From NCBI RefSeq assembly GCF_003460505.1, contig NZ_QTVG01000003.1, positions 1 through 64,000 of the forward strand: a stretch of DNA of 64,000 bases, in the 5' to 3' direction. Source of the stretch: Eubacterium sp. AF36-5BH. GTDB taxonomy: Bacteria; Bacillota; Clostridia; Lachnospirales; Lachnospiraceae. The notes under the pieces were generated by a model that saw nothing but the letters and a program-made list of their open reading frames with translations, had not been told where the DNA came from and ran no database searches. This document shows positions 10,050-17,652 of this stretch, one piece after another (the first letter of the stretch is position 1; every line of letters begins with the position of its first letter). Made by a program: the position numbers and the translations under genes.

Positions 10050-10769
10050 ATGGGATTTTTAAAAAAATTATTTGGAACAGCAGCAGTTACCGGAGCCGCT
10101 GTTGGTGGTGCATTATATGTGAAGAAACGCAAGGAAGAAAAAGATATTGACGAAGATATTTTTGAAGATTTTGACGATTCAAAAGCATTTGATGTTGCAA
10201 CTGATGACAACGGAGATTCTACTAAGGTTATAATTACAATTAACAAACGAAAAGTTAAGAATTTTGCTGATAGTGCAGCAGATAAGATTATTGACACTTC
10301 TGAAAAGATTAAGGATACCGTATCTGAAAAGCTTGGAGAAGACAATGTTAATATTATTAAAGATAAAGCTAGTCAGGTAAAGGAAAAAGCTTACGAAGCT
10401 GCTGACATTGCAAGTGAAAAGGCAAAAGATTTTCGCGAAATGGCTGTAAGCAAAGTTGGCGAAGATAAAATCGATGCTACAAAAGAAAAGATTAGCAATG
10501 TTGCAACTAAAGTAACAGATACAATTAACAATACAATCGACAAGATGACTTCTACTTCTTCATCACATCTCAACGATATTGATGATAATCTTTTTGATGA
10601 AGACGATTTGGAAGATGCCTTTACTGATCAGGATGTAACAGAAGACGATTTCGTTACTGAAGATGATGTTACAGTTGACTCAAAAGAACAGGGCGACTTA
10701 TATGAAGAAGATTCTGATGGCGATGATTTAGATGATGATTTGCTTACAGATGAATTAAATGATCTATAA
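10050..10769 (+). CDS. Acidic helical protein with N-terminal membrane segment
   Basis: I do not recognise a named family; the layout recalls YtxH- or apolipoprotein-like stress proteins. The 239 residues start with a short basic stretch and an Ala/Gly-rich hydrophobic segment (about 10-26, GTAAVTGAAVGGALYV), probably one membrane helix. A long charged, coiled, Lys/Glu/Ala-rich amphipathic region follows (about 70-170). It includes an internal repeat of the pattern SEKLGEDNVN...KDKASQVKEK and SKVGEDKID...KEKISNVATK. The C-terminus (about 180-239) is almost purely acidic (Asp/Glu). A GGAGG site precedes the ATG. It is a single gene between oppositely oriented neighbours. A cytoplasmic-face, membrane-anchored role is an inference from composition only. 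Confidence 0.7.
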   Translation: MGFLKKLFGTAAVTGAAVGGALYVKKRKEEKDIDEDIFEDFDDSKAFDVATDDNGDSTKVIITINKRKVKNFADSAADKIIDTSEKIKDTVSEKLGEDNVNIIKDKASQVKEKAYEAADIASEKAKDFREMAVSKVGEDKIDATKEKISNVATKVTDTINNTIDKMTSTSSSHLNDIDDNLFDEDDLEDAFTDQDVTEDDFVTEDDVTVDSKEQGDLYEEDSDGDDLDDDLLTDELNDL

Positions 10770-10832
10770 AACATAATTAGAAAATTTGTTTTTAGATTCA
10801 CCTGCTTTTTCTTTTTATTTTTGATACTTTTT

Positions 10833-10867
10833 AAGGTTTCAGACTTTTATATAAAGTTTGGAACCTT
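10833..10867. terminator. Hairpin downstream of the acidic protein gene
   Basis: AAGGTTTCAGACTTT pairs imperfectly with AAAGTTTGGAACCTT around a short AT loop, about 60 bases after the stop at 10769. The following T-run is poor, so termination efficiency is uncertain. Confidence 0.45.
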
Positions 10868-10878
10868 TCCTATTACAC

Positions 10879-10946
10879 AAAAAGAAGTCTTTATTGATAT
10901 ACGATTTTTGCTTTCCAAATATCTATCTTAATAAAAACTTCTTTTT
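10879..10946 (-). terminator. Terminator of glnS
   Basis: AAAAAGAAGT with TTTATT (10879-10895) pairs with AATAAA and ACTTCTTTTT (10930-10946), and an inner GATAT/ATATC pair extends the hairpin. It lies about 40 bases beyond the glnS stop and provides a U-rich 3' arm on the minus strand. Confidence 0.6.
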
Positions 10947-10988
10947 AATTTATATTCTTTTTATATTAATCTTAATACCAATTCCATT

Positions 10989-12683
10989 CTATTTCTTTGG
11001 CAACTTAAATGAGCTCTTAAGTGATACAATTCTGTTAAATACAGGATGCTCAGCTGTATAGTCTTTTAAATCTGCACAGAAATATCCCTGTCTTACAAAC
11101 TGGAATTTATCTTCAGGCTTAACATCTGCAATGTTTGGTTCAACATAACAATCTGTTAATACTGTCTTTGAGTTAGGATTTAAGTTAAGAGTTCCATCTT
11201 CATTTAACTTACCTTTTTCTTCATCAACAATGTTTTCATAAAGACGTACTTCTGACTTAACACCATGACGTGCTGAAACCCAATGGATAGTTCCTTTTAC
11301 TTTTCTACCTGTAAATCCACTGCCACTTCTTGTTTCAGGATCGTAAGTTACATGTATTTCTGTTACCTTACCGTTCTCATCCTTCTTGTAATCCACACAT
11401 TTAACAAAGTAAGCATTCATTAATCTTACTTCATTACCAGGGAATAATCTAAAATATTTCTTAGGTGGCTCTTCCATAAAATCATCGCGGTCAATATAAA
11501 TTTCCTTACAGAATGGTACTTTTCTTGTTCCAAGTTCAGGACATTCAACATTATTTGCAACGTCAAACCATTCAACCTGATCTTCAGGATAGTTGTCAAT
11601 TATAACTTTAATTGGATCTAAAACAGCCATTAATCTTGGTTTCTTAGCTTTTAAATCTTCTCTGATGCAGTATTCTAACATTGCATAGTCAACTGAGCTG
11701 TTACTCTTTGAAATACCACATAATTCAACAAACATCTTAATTGATTCAGGTGTAAAACCTCTTCTACGCAAAGCTGCAATAGAAACAAGTCTTGGATCAT
11801 CCCAACCGTCAACAATTCCATCTTCAACTAACTGTTTAATATATCTCTTACCTGTTACAACATTTGTAACATATAACTTAGCAAACTCAATCTGTCTAGG
11901 TGGATTTGGATACTCTAATTCTCTTACTACCCAGTCATATAATGGTCTATGGTCTTCGAATTCCAATGTACAAATTGAATGAGTAACCCCTTCGATTGCA
12001 TCTTCAATTGGATGAGCAAAATCATACATAGGATAAATGCACCATTTATCTCCTGTGTTATGGTGTGTCATGTGAGCAACCCTATAAATAATAGGATCTC
12101 TCATATTAATATTAGGGCTTGCCATGTCAATTTTGGCTCTTAATACTTTTTCACCATCTTTATATACACCGTTCTTCATGTTTTCAAACAGTTCAAGATT
12201 CTCTTCGACAGTTCTGTCTCTGTAAGGGCTGTCCTTACCGGGTTCTGTTAAAGTACCTCTGTATTCTCTAATTTCTTCAGGTGACAAATCACAAACATAA
12301 GCCTTGCCTTTTTTTATAAGCTTAACTGCAGCTTCATACATTTGTTCAAAATAATTTGACGCAAAAAATAGTCTGTCTTCCCAATCTGCACCTAACCACT
12401 TTATATCTTTTAATATTGATTCAACAAACTCTTCCTTCTCTTTTGTAGGGTTTGTGTCATCAAATCTCATATTAAACTTTCCGTTATATTCTTTTGCTAA
12501 TCCGTAATTTAATAATATTGATTTAGCATGTCCTATATGAAGATATCCATTTGGTTCAGGTGGAAATCTTGTCTGAACATGGTCGAATCTTCCTTCTTCT
12601 AAATCTTTGTCAATAATCATTTCAATGAAGTTTCTTGACTCAACTTTTTCATTATTTTCTGTATTAATGTGTTCCTTATCCAT
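10989..12683 (-). CDS. glnS: Glutaminyl-tRNA synthetase
   Basis: This 564-residue class I aminoacyl-tRNA synthetase charges tRNA-Gln with glutamine. The N-terminal catalytic domain has the HIGH-type signature in [15 protein letters not shown] (about 41-55), [22 protein letters not shown], and a diverged KMSKS loop ([12 protein letters not shown]). The C-terminal half is the two-barrel anticodon-binding region ([14 protein letters not shown] onward). Length matches Escherichia coli GlnRS. Many Firmicutes lack GlnRS and use GluRS plus GatCAB, so its presence means direct glutaminylation here, a trait seen in a subset of Clostridia and generally attributed to ancient transfer. It has its own promoter with an overlapping operator-like palindrome; no T-box is present. 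Confidence 0.96.
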   Translation of the reverse strand: MDKEHINTENNEKVESRNFIEMIIDKDLEEGRFDHVQTRFPPEPNGYLHIGHAKSILLNYGLAKEYNGKFNMRFDDTNPTKEKEEFVESILKDIKWLGADWEDRLFFASNYFEQMYEAAVKLIKKGKAYVCDLSPEEIREYRGTLTEPGKDSPYRDRTVEENLELFENMKNGVYKDGEKVLRAKIDMASPNINMRDPIIYRVAHMTHHNTGDKWCIYPMYDFAHPIEDAIEGVTHSICTLEFEDHRPLYDWVVRELEYPNPPRQIEFAKLYVTNVVTGKRYIKQLVEDGIVDGWDDPRLVSIAALRRRGFTPESIKMFVELCGISKSNSSVDYAMLEYCIREDLKAKKPRLMAVLDPIKVIIDNYPEDQVEWFDVANNVECPELGTRKVPFCKEIYIDRDDFMEEPPKKYFRLFPGNEVRLMNAYFVKCVDYKKDENGKVTEIHVTYDPETRSGSGFTGRKVKGTIHWVSARHGVKSEVRLYENIVDEEKGKLNEDGTLNLNPNSKTVLTDCYVEPNIADVKPEDKFQFVRQGYFCADLKDYTAEHPVFNRIVSLKSSFKLPKK

Positions 12684-12763
12684 TTTTGCCTCCAGTATTA
12701 TTACTTCATCATATCCATTTAATAAAATATGTAATTAATTAGAATATAATTGTTTTTAACCCA

Positions 12764-12785
12764 TAGTGTAGAAAATTATACACTA
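12764..12785 (-). promoter_or_regulatory. Perfect inverted repeat over the glnS -10 element
   Basis: TAGTGTA-N8-TACACTA is a perfect 7-base inverted repeat whose spacer and right arm contain the -10 hexamer TATAAT of the glnS promoter. Its symmetry and position fit a repressor operator; the GTGTA...TACAC core recalls sites of small GntR (YtrA-type) repressors, which is only a resemblance. Confidence 0.5.
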
Positions 12786-12803
12786 AATACAATATGTTTT
12801 CAA
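12775..12803 (-). promoter_or_regulatory. Sigma-A promoter of glnS
   Basis: TTGAAA (12798-12803) and TATAAT (12775-12780) are 17 bases apart. The start would be near 12768, leaving an 85-base leader before the ATG at 12683, without T-box features. Confidence 0.75.
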
Positions 12804-12824
12804 GAATAAATGGGCTGTGCATAA

Positions 12825-12928
12825 TAAAAAGTTTATCTTCACCTTGTTTACTAATTTAACCGAAATTTGAGAAAATACTCACTCAACAGTTAATTATGTA
12901 TTCAATGTAAAAATAAACTTTTTATAAT
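12825..12928. other. Long-range inverted repeat between glnS and the 3D-domain gene
   Basis: AAAAAGTTTAT near 12828 and ATAAACTTTTT near 12911 are inverted copies separated by about 75 bases. They lie just downstream of the 3D-domain gene and may act as its terminator; the intervening sequence shows no ORF. Confidence 0.35.
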
Positions 12929-12943
12929 TATATATTTAGTGTT

Positions 12944-13654
12944 CTATCTTGCAACAAATACTTCTACGTATCTAACGCCCCACTGTAATGCAGCTGAATG
13001 TGAGCTGAAGAACATATCAATATGATTCCCTCTTACTCCACCACCTACATCTTCAACAGTGTAAGTATGACCGTTAATAACTACCTTTGTTCCCATTGGT
13101 AACTTTGATGTATCAGCGGCAATTGTTCTGCCTGCTGTTGCTCTCTTACCTGATGCAGTAATACCATTGCTCTTACCGCAACATGATGAACATGGGCAGT
13201 AACCTGTAATTTTAAAAGTACCTAAACTTCTTAATTTTGTTTTCTTCTTTGTTACCTTTTTCTTTGCTTTAAGCTTCTTAGCCTTCTTAGCTTTTAATCT
13301 ATTAGCCTTAGCTCTCTTTGCTTTAAGTTTTTTAGCCTTTTTAGCTTTCTTCGCCTGTGCTTTAGTAGCTGTCTGTTTGCTAACACCTGTATTTGGTGAA
13401 ATAATAACCTTTTCTGTTTCCTGTGTATTTAAAAATAGTTTTGTTTCTTGTGTGTTTAAGAAATTTGCAGAAAGTTTTGAGTTTTCATTTAATTCTTTAA
13501 CAACTTTCCCCTCTTCGTTCTGTGTAATTACTTCAGTATGGTTATTTGCCTGCTTATCACTTTTATTACCTGTTAATGTCGGTGCCTGTATTGCTACAAT
13601 TGCCAAACTAAATATTATAAGTGCTGTACAAGTAACAACTTTTACTCTGTTCAT
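12944..13654 (-). CDS. Secreted 3D-domain protein (putative peptidoglycan lytic enzyme)
   Basis: The protein has 236 residues. The start at 13654 (MNRVKV) is chosen because AGGAG lies 8 bases upstream; an earlier in-frame ATG at 13690 would overlap the promoter. A hydrophobic N-terminal signal/anchor (VVTCTALIIFSLAIVAIQA) leads to a spacer, a very basic Lys/Ala repeat linker (about 95-145, units such as KAKKLKAK) and a C-terminal 3D domain. The three signature acidic sites are visible in AADTSKLPMG, VEDVGGG and HIDMFF, together with GYCPCSSCCG, a Cys-rich variant common in Clostridia. 3D domains belong to the double-psi barrel MltA/RpfB/YabE group that cleaves or remodels cell wall glycans. 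The Lys/Ala linker may bind wall polymers. Confidence 0.85.
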   Translation of the reverse strand: MNRVKVVTCTALIIFSLAIVAIQAPTLTGNKSDKQANNHTEVITQNEEGKVVKELNENSKLSANFLNTQETKLFLNTQETEKVIISPNTGVSKQTATKAQAKKAKKAKKLKAKRAKANRLKAKKAKKLKAKKKVTKKKTKLRSLGTFKITGYCPCSSCCGKSNGITASGKRATAGRTIAADTSKLPMGTKVVINGHTYTVEDVGGGVRGNHIDMFFSSHSAALQWGVRYVEVFVAR

Positions 13655-13670
13655 AATATAACTCCTTTTC

Positions 13671-13724
13671 TGCGCAATTTGGTTGCGCAAGGAGTATATT
13701 ACAGCATTTGTTACAGTTTGTCAA
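13671..13724 (-). promoter_or_regulatory. Promoter and +1 palindrome of the 3D-domain gene
   Basis: TTGACA (13719-13724) and TAATAT (13696-13701) are 17 bases apart. The predicted start, near 13689, coincides with the left edge of a perfect inverted repeat, TGCGCAA-N5-TTGCGCA (13671-13689). This could be an operator at +1 or a 5'-terminal mRNA hairpin ahead of the AGGAG site. Confidence 0.65.
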
Positions 13725-13817
13725 TAAAATATTACATTTTTATTACAAACTCTTTTCTCTTTTTAACTTTTTTGACGTTTTTTGTACTTTATTTATTACA
13801 TTTTGTAAATATGGATT

Positions 13818-14105
13818 TTATAATATATTTTCTAAAATTCTCTGAATAATTGTCTCATAACCACATACAACAACCGTATTTTCATTAATTATTACAAAAG
13901 CTGTTTTTCTAAAGTTAAGACCTACTCCCAATTCCATACCAGCTGACATTTCTGCCCTTCTGACAATTTTATCTATTTCCCTTTTATTGTCCTTTTTTAA
14001 CTTGTTTTTTTCGAATTCAATCATAGGAAAACCACCTCGGTAACCTACAAGTTTCAAATCCTTTAGTTCAAATTCTTTCTTCCACTGTTCAATCTTCTCG
14101 TCCAT
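13818..14105 (-). CDS. Small protein of unknown function (95 aa)
   Basis: I do not recognise this family. The 95-residue soluble protein has a charged N-terminal half (Glu/Lys-rich, with EKNKLKKDNKREIDKIVRRA) and a hydrophobic beta-strand-like C-terminal part (TAFVIINENTVVVCGYETII). No signal peptide or transmembrane helix is visible. GGAGATAAATT precedes the ATG, and the codon pattern reads as a real gene. It is divergent from dpaA, sharing a 100-base intergenic region. A role in sporulation would be speculation from this neighbourhood alone. Confidence 0.6.
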   Translation of the reverse strand: MDEKIEQWKKEFELKDLKLVGYRGGFPMIEFEKNKLKKDNKREIDKIVRRAEMSAGMELGVGLNFRKTAFVIINENTVVVCGYETIIQRILENIL

Positions 14106-14164
14106 AATTTATCTCCATTATCAATTTTCTTTGCTTTATAATACAACATTTTTATATTTTTTTC

Positions 14165-14191
14165 ACTTTATTTTTTAATCTGCATAGTTTA
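14165..14191 (+). promoter_or_regulatory. Sigma-K-like promoter ahead of dpaA
   Basis: AC at 14165-14166, 16 bases, then CATAGTTTA (14183-14191) fits the Bacillus sigma-K pattern AC-N16-CATANNNTA. In Bacillus subtilis the spoVF (dpaAB) operon is transcribed by sigma-K in the mother cell. A caveat is that the predicted start near 14197 leaves only about 10 bases before the ATG at 14208, with GGAGG at the RNA 5' end. Confidence 0.45.
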
Positions 14192-14207
14192 TACCATGGA
14201 GGTGAAT

Positions 14208-15023
14208 ATGAAACCTATTGCTGTTTTATCCGGTGACAAACGTCAAAAGTATATTTTAAATTACCTTAAAACTCATGGCTATAACGCCTATTTAAAAAGT
14301 ACAATGGATTTTAATAACGATGATATACTTGTATGTTCTACTCCTTTTTGCAAAAACAAAAAATTCATTAACTGTGACTTTTACTCCAGCTTTCCACTAA
14401 GAACATTTTTATCACTTTTAAAACCGAACCAAATTGTTTTTGGTGGAAATATTCCTACAGCCTGTAAAAAAATAACCAGCATCAAATTCGTAGACACACT
14501 TCAATTAGATGATATAGTTTGGAAAAATGCTATTTTAACGGCTGAAGGACTAATAATGCATATCATAAAAAATACTGATTTTGCCATTGAGAATTCCGAA
14601 ATTCTTGTTCTAGGTTACGGTAACTGTGGTACAAATATTGGCAAAAAATTAAATGCCTTAGGTGGCAAAGTCACCTTTTATGACCATACGGAAATTCACT
14701 TAATTGGTGCTAGGGCTAATGGTTTTAAAACTGTACAATTAGAGGATTTTGATACACATCTAAATAAATTTGACATAATAATAAATACAGTTCCACAGCC
14801 TATACTTTCAGATAAACATTACTCTTTACTTTCAAAAAACACCGTTCTTTTCGATGTTTCTTCTCAGCCTTTTGGGTTTAATAAAGATTTAGCATGTAAA
14901 AATCATTTATCTTTAATTACATGCCCTGGCATTCCAGGTGTTACAGCGTCAAAGAATGCCGGGGAATTAATTGCAAAAAGCATTATTTCATATTTAGAAA
15001 GGACTGAGATAAATGAGTCATAA
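14208..15023 (+). CDS. dpaA: Dipicolinate synthase subunit A
   Basis: This is one of two subunits (271 residues) that make dipicolinic acid, the calcium chelate of the spore core, from dihydrodipicolinate in the mother cell. The Rossmann motif VLGYGNCGTNIGKKL marks the NAD(P)-binding half, and the N-terminal part (IAVLSGDKRQKYILNYL) is typical of SpoVFA. I place the start at 14208 because GGAGGTG lies just ahead; the in-frame ATG at 14196 overlaps that ribosome site. It overlaps dpaB by 11 bases, so the two are translationally coupled. Its presence is strong evidence that the organism forms endospores. Confidence 0.93.
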   Translation: MKPIAVLSGDKRQKYILNYLKTHGYNAYLKSTMDFNNDDILVCSTPFCKNKKFINCDFYSSFPLRTFLSLLKPNQIVFGGNIPTACKKITSIKFVDTLQLDDIVWKNAILTAEGLIMHIIKNTDFAIENSEILVLGYGNCGTNIGKKLNALGGKVTFYDHTEIHLIGARANGFKTVQLEDFDTHLNKFDIIINTVPQPILSDKHYSLLSKNTVLFDVSSQPFGFNKDLACKNHLSLITCPGIPGVTASKNAGELIAKSIISYLERTEINES

Positions 15024-15618
15024 CTTTGTTGGTAAAAACATTGGTATAGGTATTACCGGTTCTTACTGCACTTACAAAAAAGTTTTTGAAGAACTTAGAA
15101 GGCTTGCCGACACTAAAGCCAATATTTTTACAATTTTTTCTGATAACGCTTCAACTACAGACACCCGCTTTGGAAAATCAAAGGATTTTCTTAAACTTGC
15201 AAAAGAAATCAGCAATAAAGAACCAATTACAACCATCCCCGCTGCCGAACCAATCGGACCAAAATCAATGCTTGATATACTTGTAATTGCCCCTTGTACC
15301 GGTAATACACTATCAAAACTTGCAAACGGTATTAGCGATACACCGGTTTTAATGGCAGCTAAAGCACATCTTAGAAACAACAGACCTTTAGTTATTTTCT
15401 TAAGCACTAACGATGCTCTTGGTATGAATTTGAAAAACATAGGAATATTATTAAATACGAAAAATATTTATTTTGTGCCTTTTGGCCAGGATGATTATAT
15501 AAAGAAACCAAATTCAATGATTGCGCATGTGGACTTAATTGAAGACACAATTGAAAAGGCATTAATTGGACGCCAAATCCAGCCTGTTATCAAAAGTCCA
15601 CATGTTACTATTTTATAA
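15013..15618 (+). CDS. dpaB: Dipicolinate synthase subunit B (flavoprotein)
   Basis: The second subunit of dipicolinate synthase (SpoVFB, 201 residues) belongs to the UbiX/Dfp-like flavoprotein fold. GIGITGSYCTYKKVFEELRRL is the flavin-phosphate loop region, and IAPCTGNTLSKLANGISDTPVLMAAKAHLR is the conserved flavoprotein stretch. It begins inside the end of dpaA and is followed after 14 bases by asnB in the same direction. Length and sequence are ordinary for the family. Confidence 0.93.
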   Translation: MSHNFVGKNIGIGITGSYCTYKKVFEELRRLADTKANIFTIFSDNASTTDTRFGKSKDFLKLAKEISNKEPITTIPAAEPIGPKSMLDILVIAPCTGNTLSKLANGISDTPVLMAAKAHLRNNRPLVIFLSTNDALGMNLKNIGILLNTKNIYFVPFGQDDYIKKPNSMIAHVDLIEDTIEKALIGRQIQPVIKSPHVTIL

Positions 15619-15632
15619 AAAGGGAGAATTAT

Positions 15633-17483
15633 ATGTGCGGTATTGCTGGTTTTTATCAACTAAAGCATAATGTTTTTAAAGACTATTCTTACAAGCTTCT
15701 CACAGGTAAGCTAAAAAACATGAGGGACTCCATCAAACATAGAGGTCCTAATGATGATGAAATATTTATGGAAGGTTTTTGCGGTTTGGCTCATACCCGT
15801 TTATCCATTCGTGATATTAAAGGTGGTGCCCAGCCTATGACGAGAAAATATAACGGAAAACGTGCAACCATAGCTTATAACGGAGAAATCTATAACACTG
15901 ATCAATTAAAAAATAAACTGGCTGCTTATGACATTGACTTAAGAACAACTAGCGATACCGAAATAATTCTTTACTGCTATCTTGTATTTGGGCCCAAGAT
16001 TTTCAAAGAATTAAACGGCATTTTCGCCTTTGCAATATATGAAAACAATAAACTAACCATTGTAAGAGATCATGTTGGTGTTAAGCCATTATTCTATTAT
16101 TTTGACGGTTCTCAGTTTGTTTTTTCATCAGAAATAAAAGGGATTTTCGCCTATGGTATCACACCCCGTTTAAATAAAAGCAGTTGGTGTGAGATTATCG
16201 GTTTAGGTCCGGCTCATACTCCGGGCAATGGTGTTTTTGAAAATATACATGAGGTATTATCAGGACATTATTTAACCATAAATTTAACACCAGATAAAAA
16301 GATTATTCTTGAAGATTATTGTTACTGGAAACTTAGAAGCAAAATCCATAAGGATGACTACAATGCCACTGTTATGCATACAAACTTTTTAATAGAAGAC
16401 AGTATAAAAAATCAAATGGTTTCTGATATACCTATTTGTACTTTTTTGTCAGGTGGCTTGGACTCCAGCTTAGTTTCTTCTATTGTAAGTAAACATCTTG
16501 GTGAAAAAAGCCTTGCTACTTACTCATTTGATTTTGTAGACAACAACATTAATTTCAAGGCAAATTCTTTCCAAACAACAAGAGACAGACCTTATGTGGA
16601 TATTATGAAGGACTATCTTCACAGTAAACACCACTATTTAGAATGTAATAATAAGAATCAGATAGAATGTCTTTTTAAAGCAGTTGATGCCAGAGATATG
16701 CCTTGTATGGCTGATGTGGAATCTTCCATGTTATATTTTTGTAATCTTGTTTCCAGAGAATGTAAAGTTACCTTAACCGGTGAATGTGCTGACGAAATAT
16801 TTGGTGGCTATCCCTGGTTTCACCGTAAAGAAATGCTTGAGCAAAATTCTTTCCCATGGTCATACGATTTGTCTGCACGAACTTTTTTATTTAAAGATGA
16901 TTTTATAAATGAGCTTAATATTGATGAATATGTGGCAACCGCCTACCAAAATTCAGTAAATGAATGTGAATTTTTAGAAGAAGAAAACGAAACAGAAACT
17001 TTAAGACGAAAGGTAACTTGGCTTAATATTAAATGGTTTATGATGACACTTCTTAACCGAATGGACAGATGTAGCATGTATTCAGGTCTTGAGGCAAGAG
17101 TTCCTTTTGCTGATTACCGAATACTTGAATATGTATTCAATGTTCCATGGGAATATAAATGTTACAAAAATCAGCCTAAAAGTCTGTTAGTAGAATGTGG
17201 AAAAAAATATCTACCTAACGAAATTCTTTACAGGAAAAAAACACCTTACCCTAAAACCTATGATCCTAATTACGAAAAACTCTTAGGGCAAATGGTAATG
17301 GAGGAGTTTGATTCTAATTCAGCTCTTCGTGATATTATTGACAAAGAAAAGCTTTCTTCTTTCATTAAAAGTCCAAAGGACTACGGCAAACCTTGGTACG
17401 GTCAGTTAATGGCAGGTCCACAGATGCTTGCTTACGTTCTACAAATTGGCTACTGGTTACGAAAATATAGTATGCAGCCGTAA
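15633..17483 (+). CDS. asnB: Glutamine-hydrolysing asparagine synthase
   Basis: This 616-residue enzyme makes asparagine (or a related amide) from aspartate, ATP and glutamine. The nucleophilic Cys follows the initiator Met (MCGIAGF), opening an N-terminal glutamine amidotransferase class II domain (2 to about 190, with RLSIRD and AYNGEIYN). The synthetase domain has the PP-loop FLSGGLDSSLVSS (about 268-280) and ends with the usual RYPKK/LLNRMDR region. AAAGGGAG precedes the ATG. It lies 14 bases downstream of dpaB with no terminator between, so it probably belongs to the dpaAB operon. That would link its expression to sporulation unless an internal promoter exists. Confidence 0.93.
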   Translation: MCGIAGFYQLKHNVFKDYSYKLLTGKLKNMRDSIKHRGPNDDEIFMEGFCGLAHTRLSIRDIKGGAQPMTRKYNGKRATIAYNGEIYNTDQLKNKLAAYDIDLRTTSDTEIILYCYLVFGPKIFKELNGIFAFAIYENNKLTIVRDHVGVKPLFYYFDGSQFVFSSEIKGIFAYGITPRLNKSSWCEIIGLGPAHTPGNGVFENIHEVLSGHYLTINLTPDKKIILEDYCYWKLRSKIHKDDYNATVMHTNFLIEDSIKNQMVSDIPICTFLSGGLDSSLVSSIVSKHLGEKSLATYSFDFVDNNINFKANSFQTTRDRPYVDIMKDYLHSKHHYLECNNKNQIECLFKAVDARDMPCMADVESSMLYFCNLVSRECKVTLTGECADEIFGGYPWFHRKEMLEQNSFPWSYDLSARTFLFKDDFINELNIDEYVATAYQNSVNECEFLEEENETETLRRKVTWLNIKWFMMTLLNRMDRCSMYSGLEARVPFADYRILEYVFNVPWEYKCYKNQPKSLLVECGKKYLPNEILYRKKTPYPKTYDPNYEKLLGQMVMEEFDSNSALRDIIDKEKLSSFIKSPKDYGKPWYGQLMAGPQMLAYVLQIGYWLRKYSMQP

Positions 17484-17540
17484 TGCATGTTGCCGCGTAA
17501 CTATTTTCATTTCGTGGGAGCATGCGTTCCTAGTTGAACT

Positions 17541-17577
17541 TTTTAATAAGAAATTCTAAAGTCTTTTCTTATTAAAA
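17541..17577. terminator. First hairpin downstream of asnB
   Basis: TTTTAATAAGAAA pairs perfectly with TTTCTTATTAAAA around an 11-base loop. It precedes a second, stronger hairpin at 17581-17620. Confidence 0.55.
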
Positions 17578-17580
17578 TAT

Positions 17581-17620
17581 AAAGAGATAAATCAATCCAA
17601 AATCGGTGATTTATCTCTTT
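17581..17620. terminator. Bidirectional terminator between asnB and the GTPase fusion gene
   Basis: AAAGAGATAAATCA and TGATTTATCTCTTT form a perfect 14-bp stem with A/T-rich flanks on both sides, located between two convergent genes. Confidence 0.8.
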
Positions 17621-17652
17621 TGTCAAACTTTACTTAATCACTATAACTTTAC

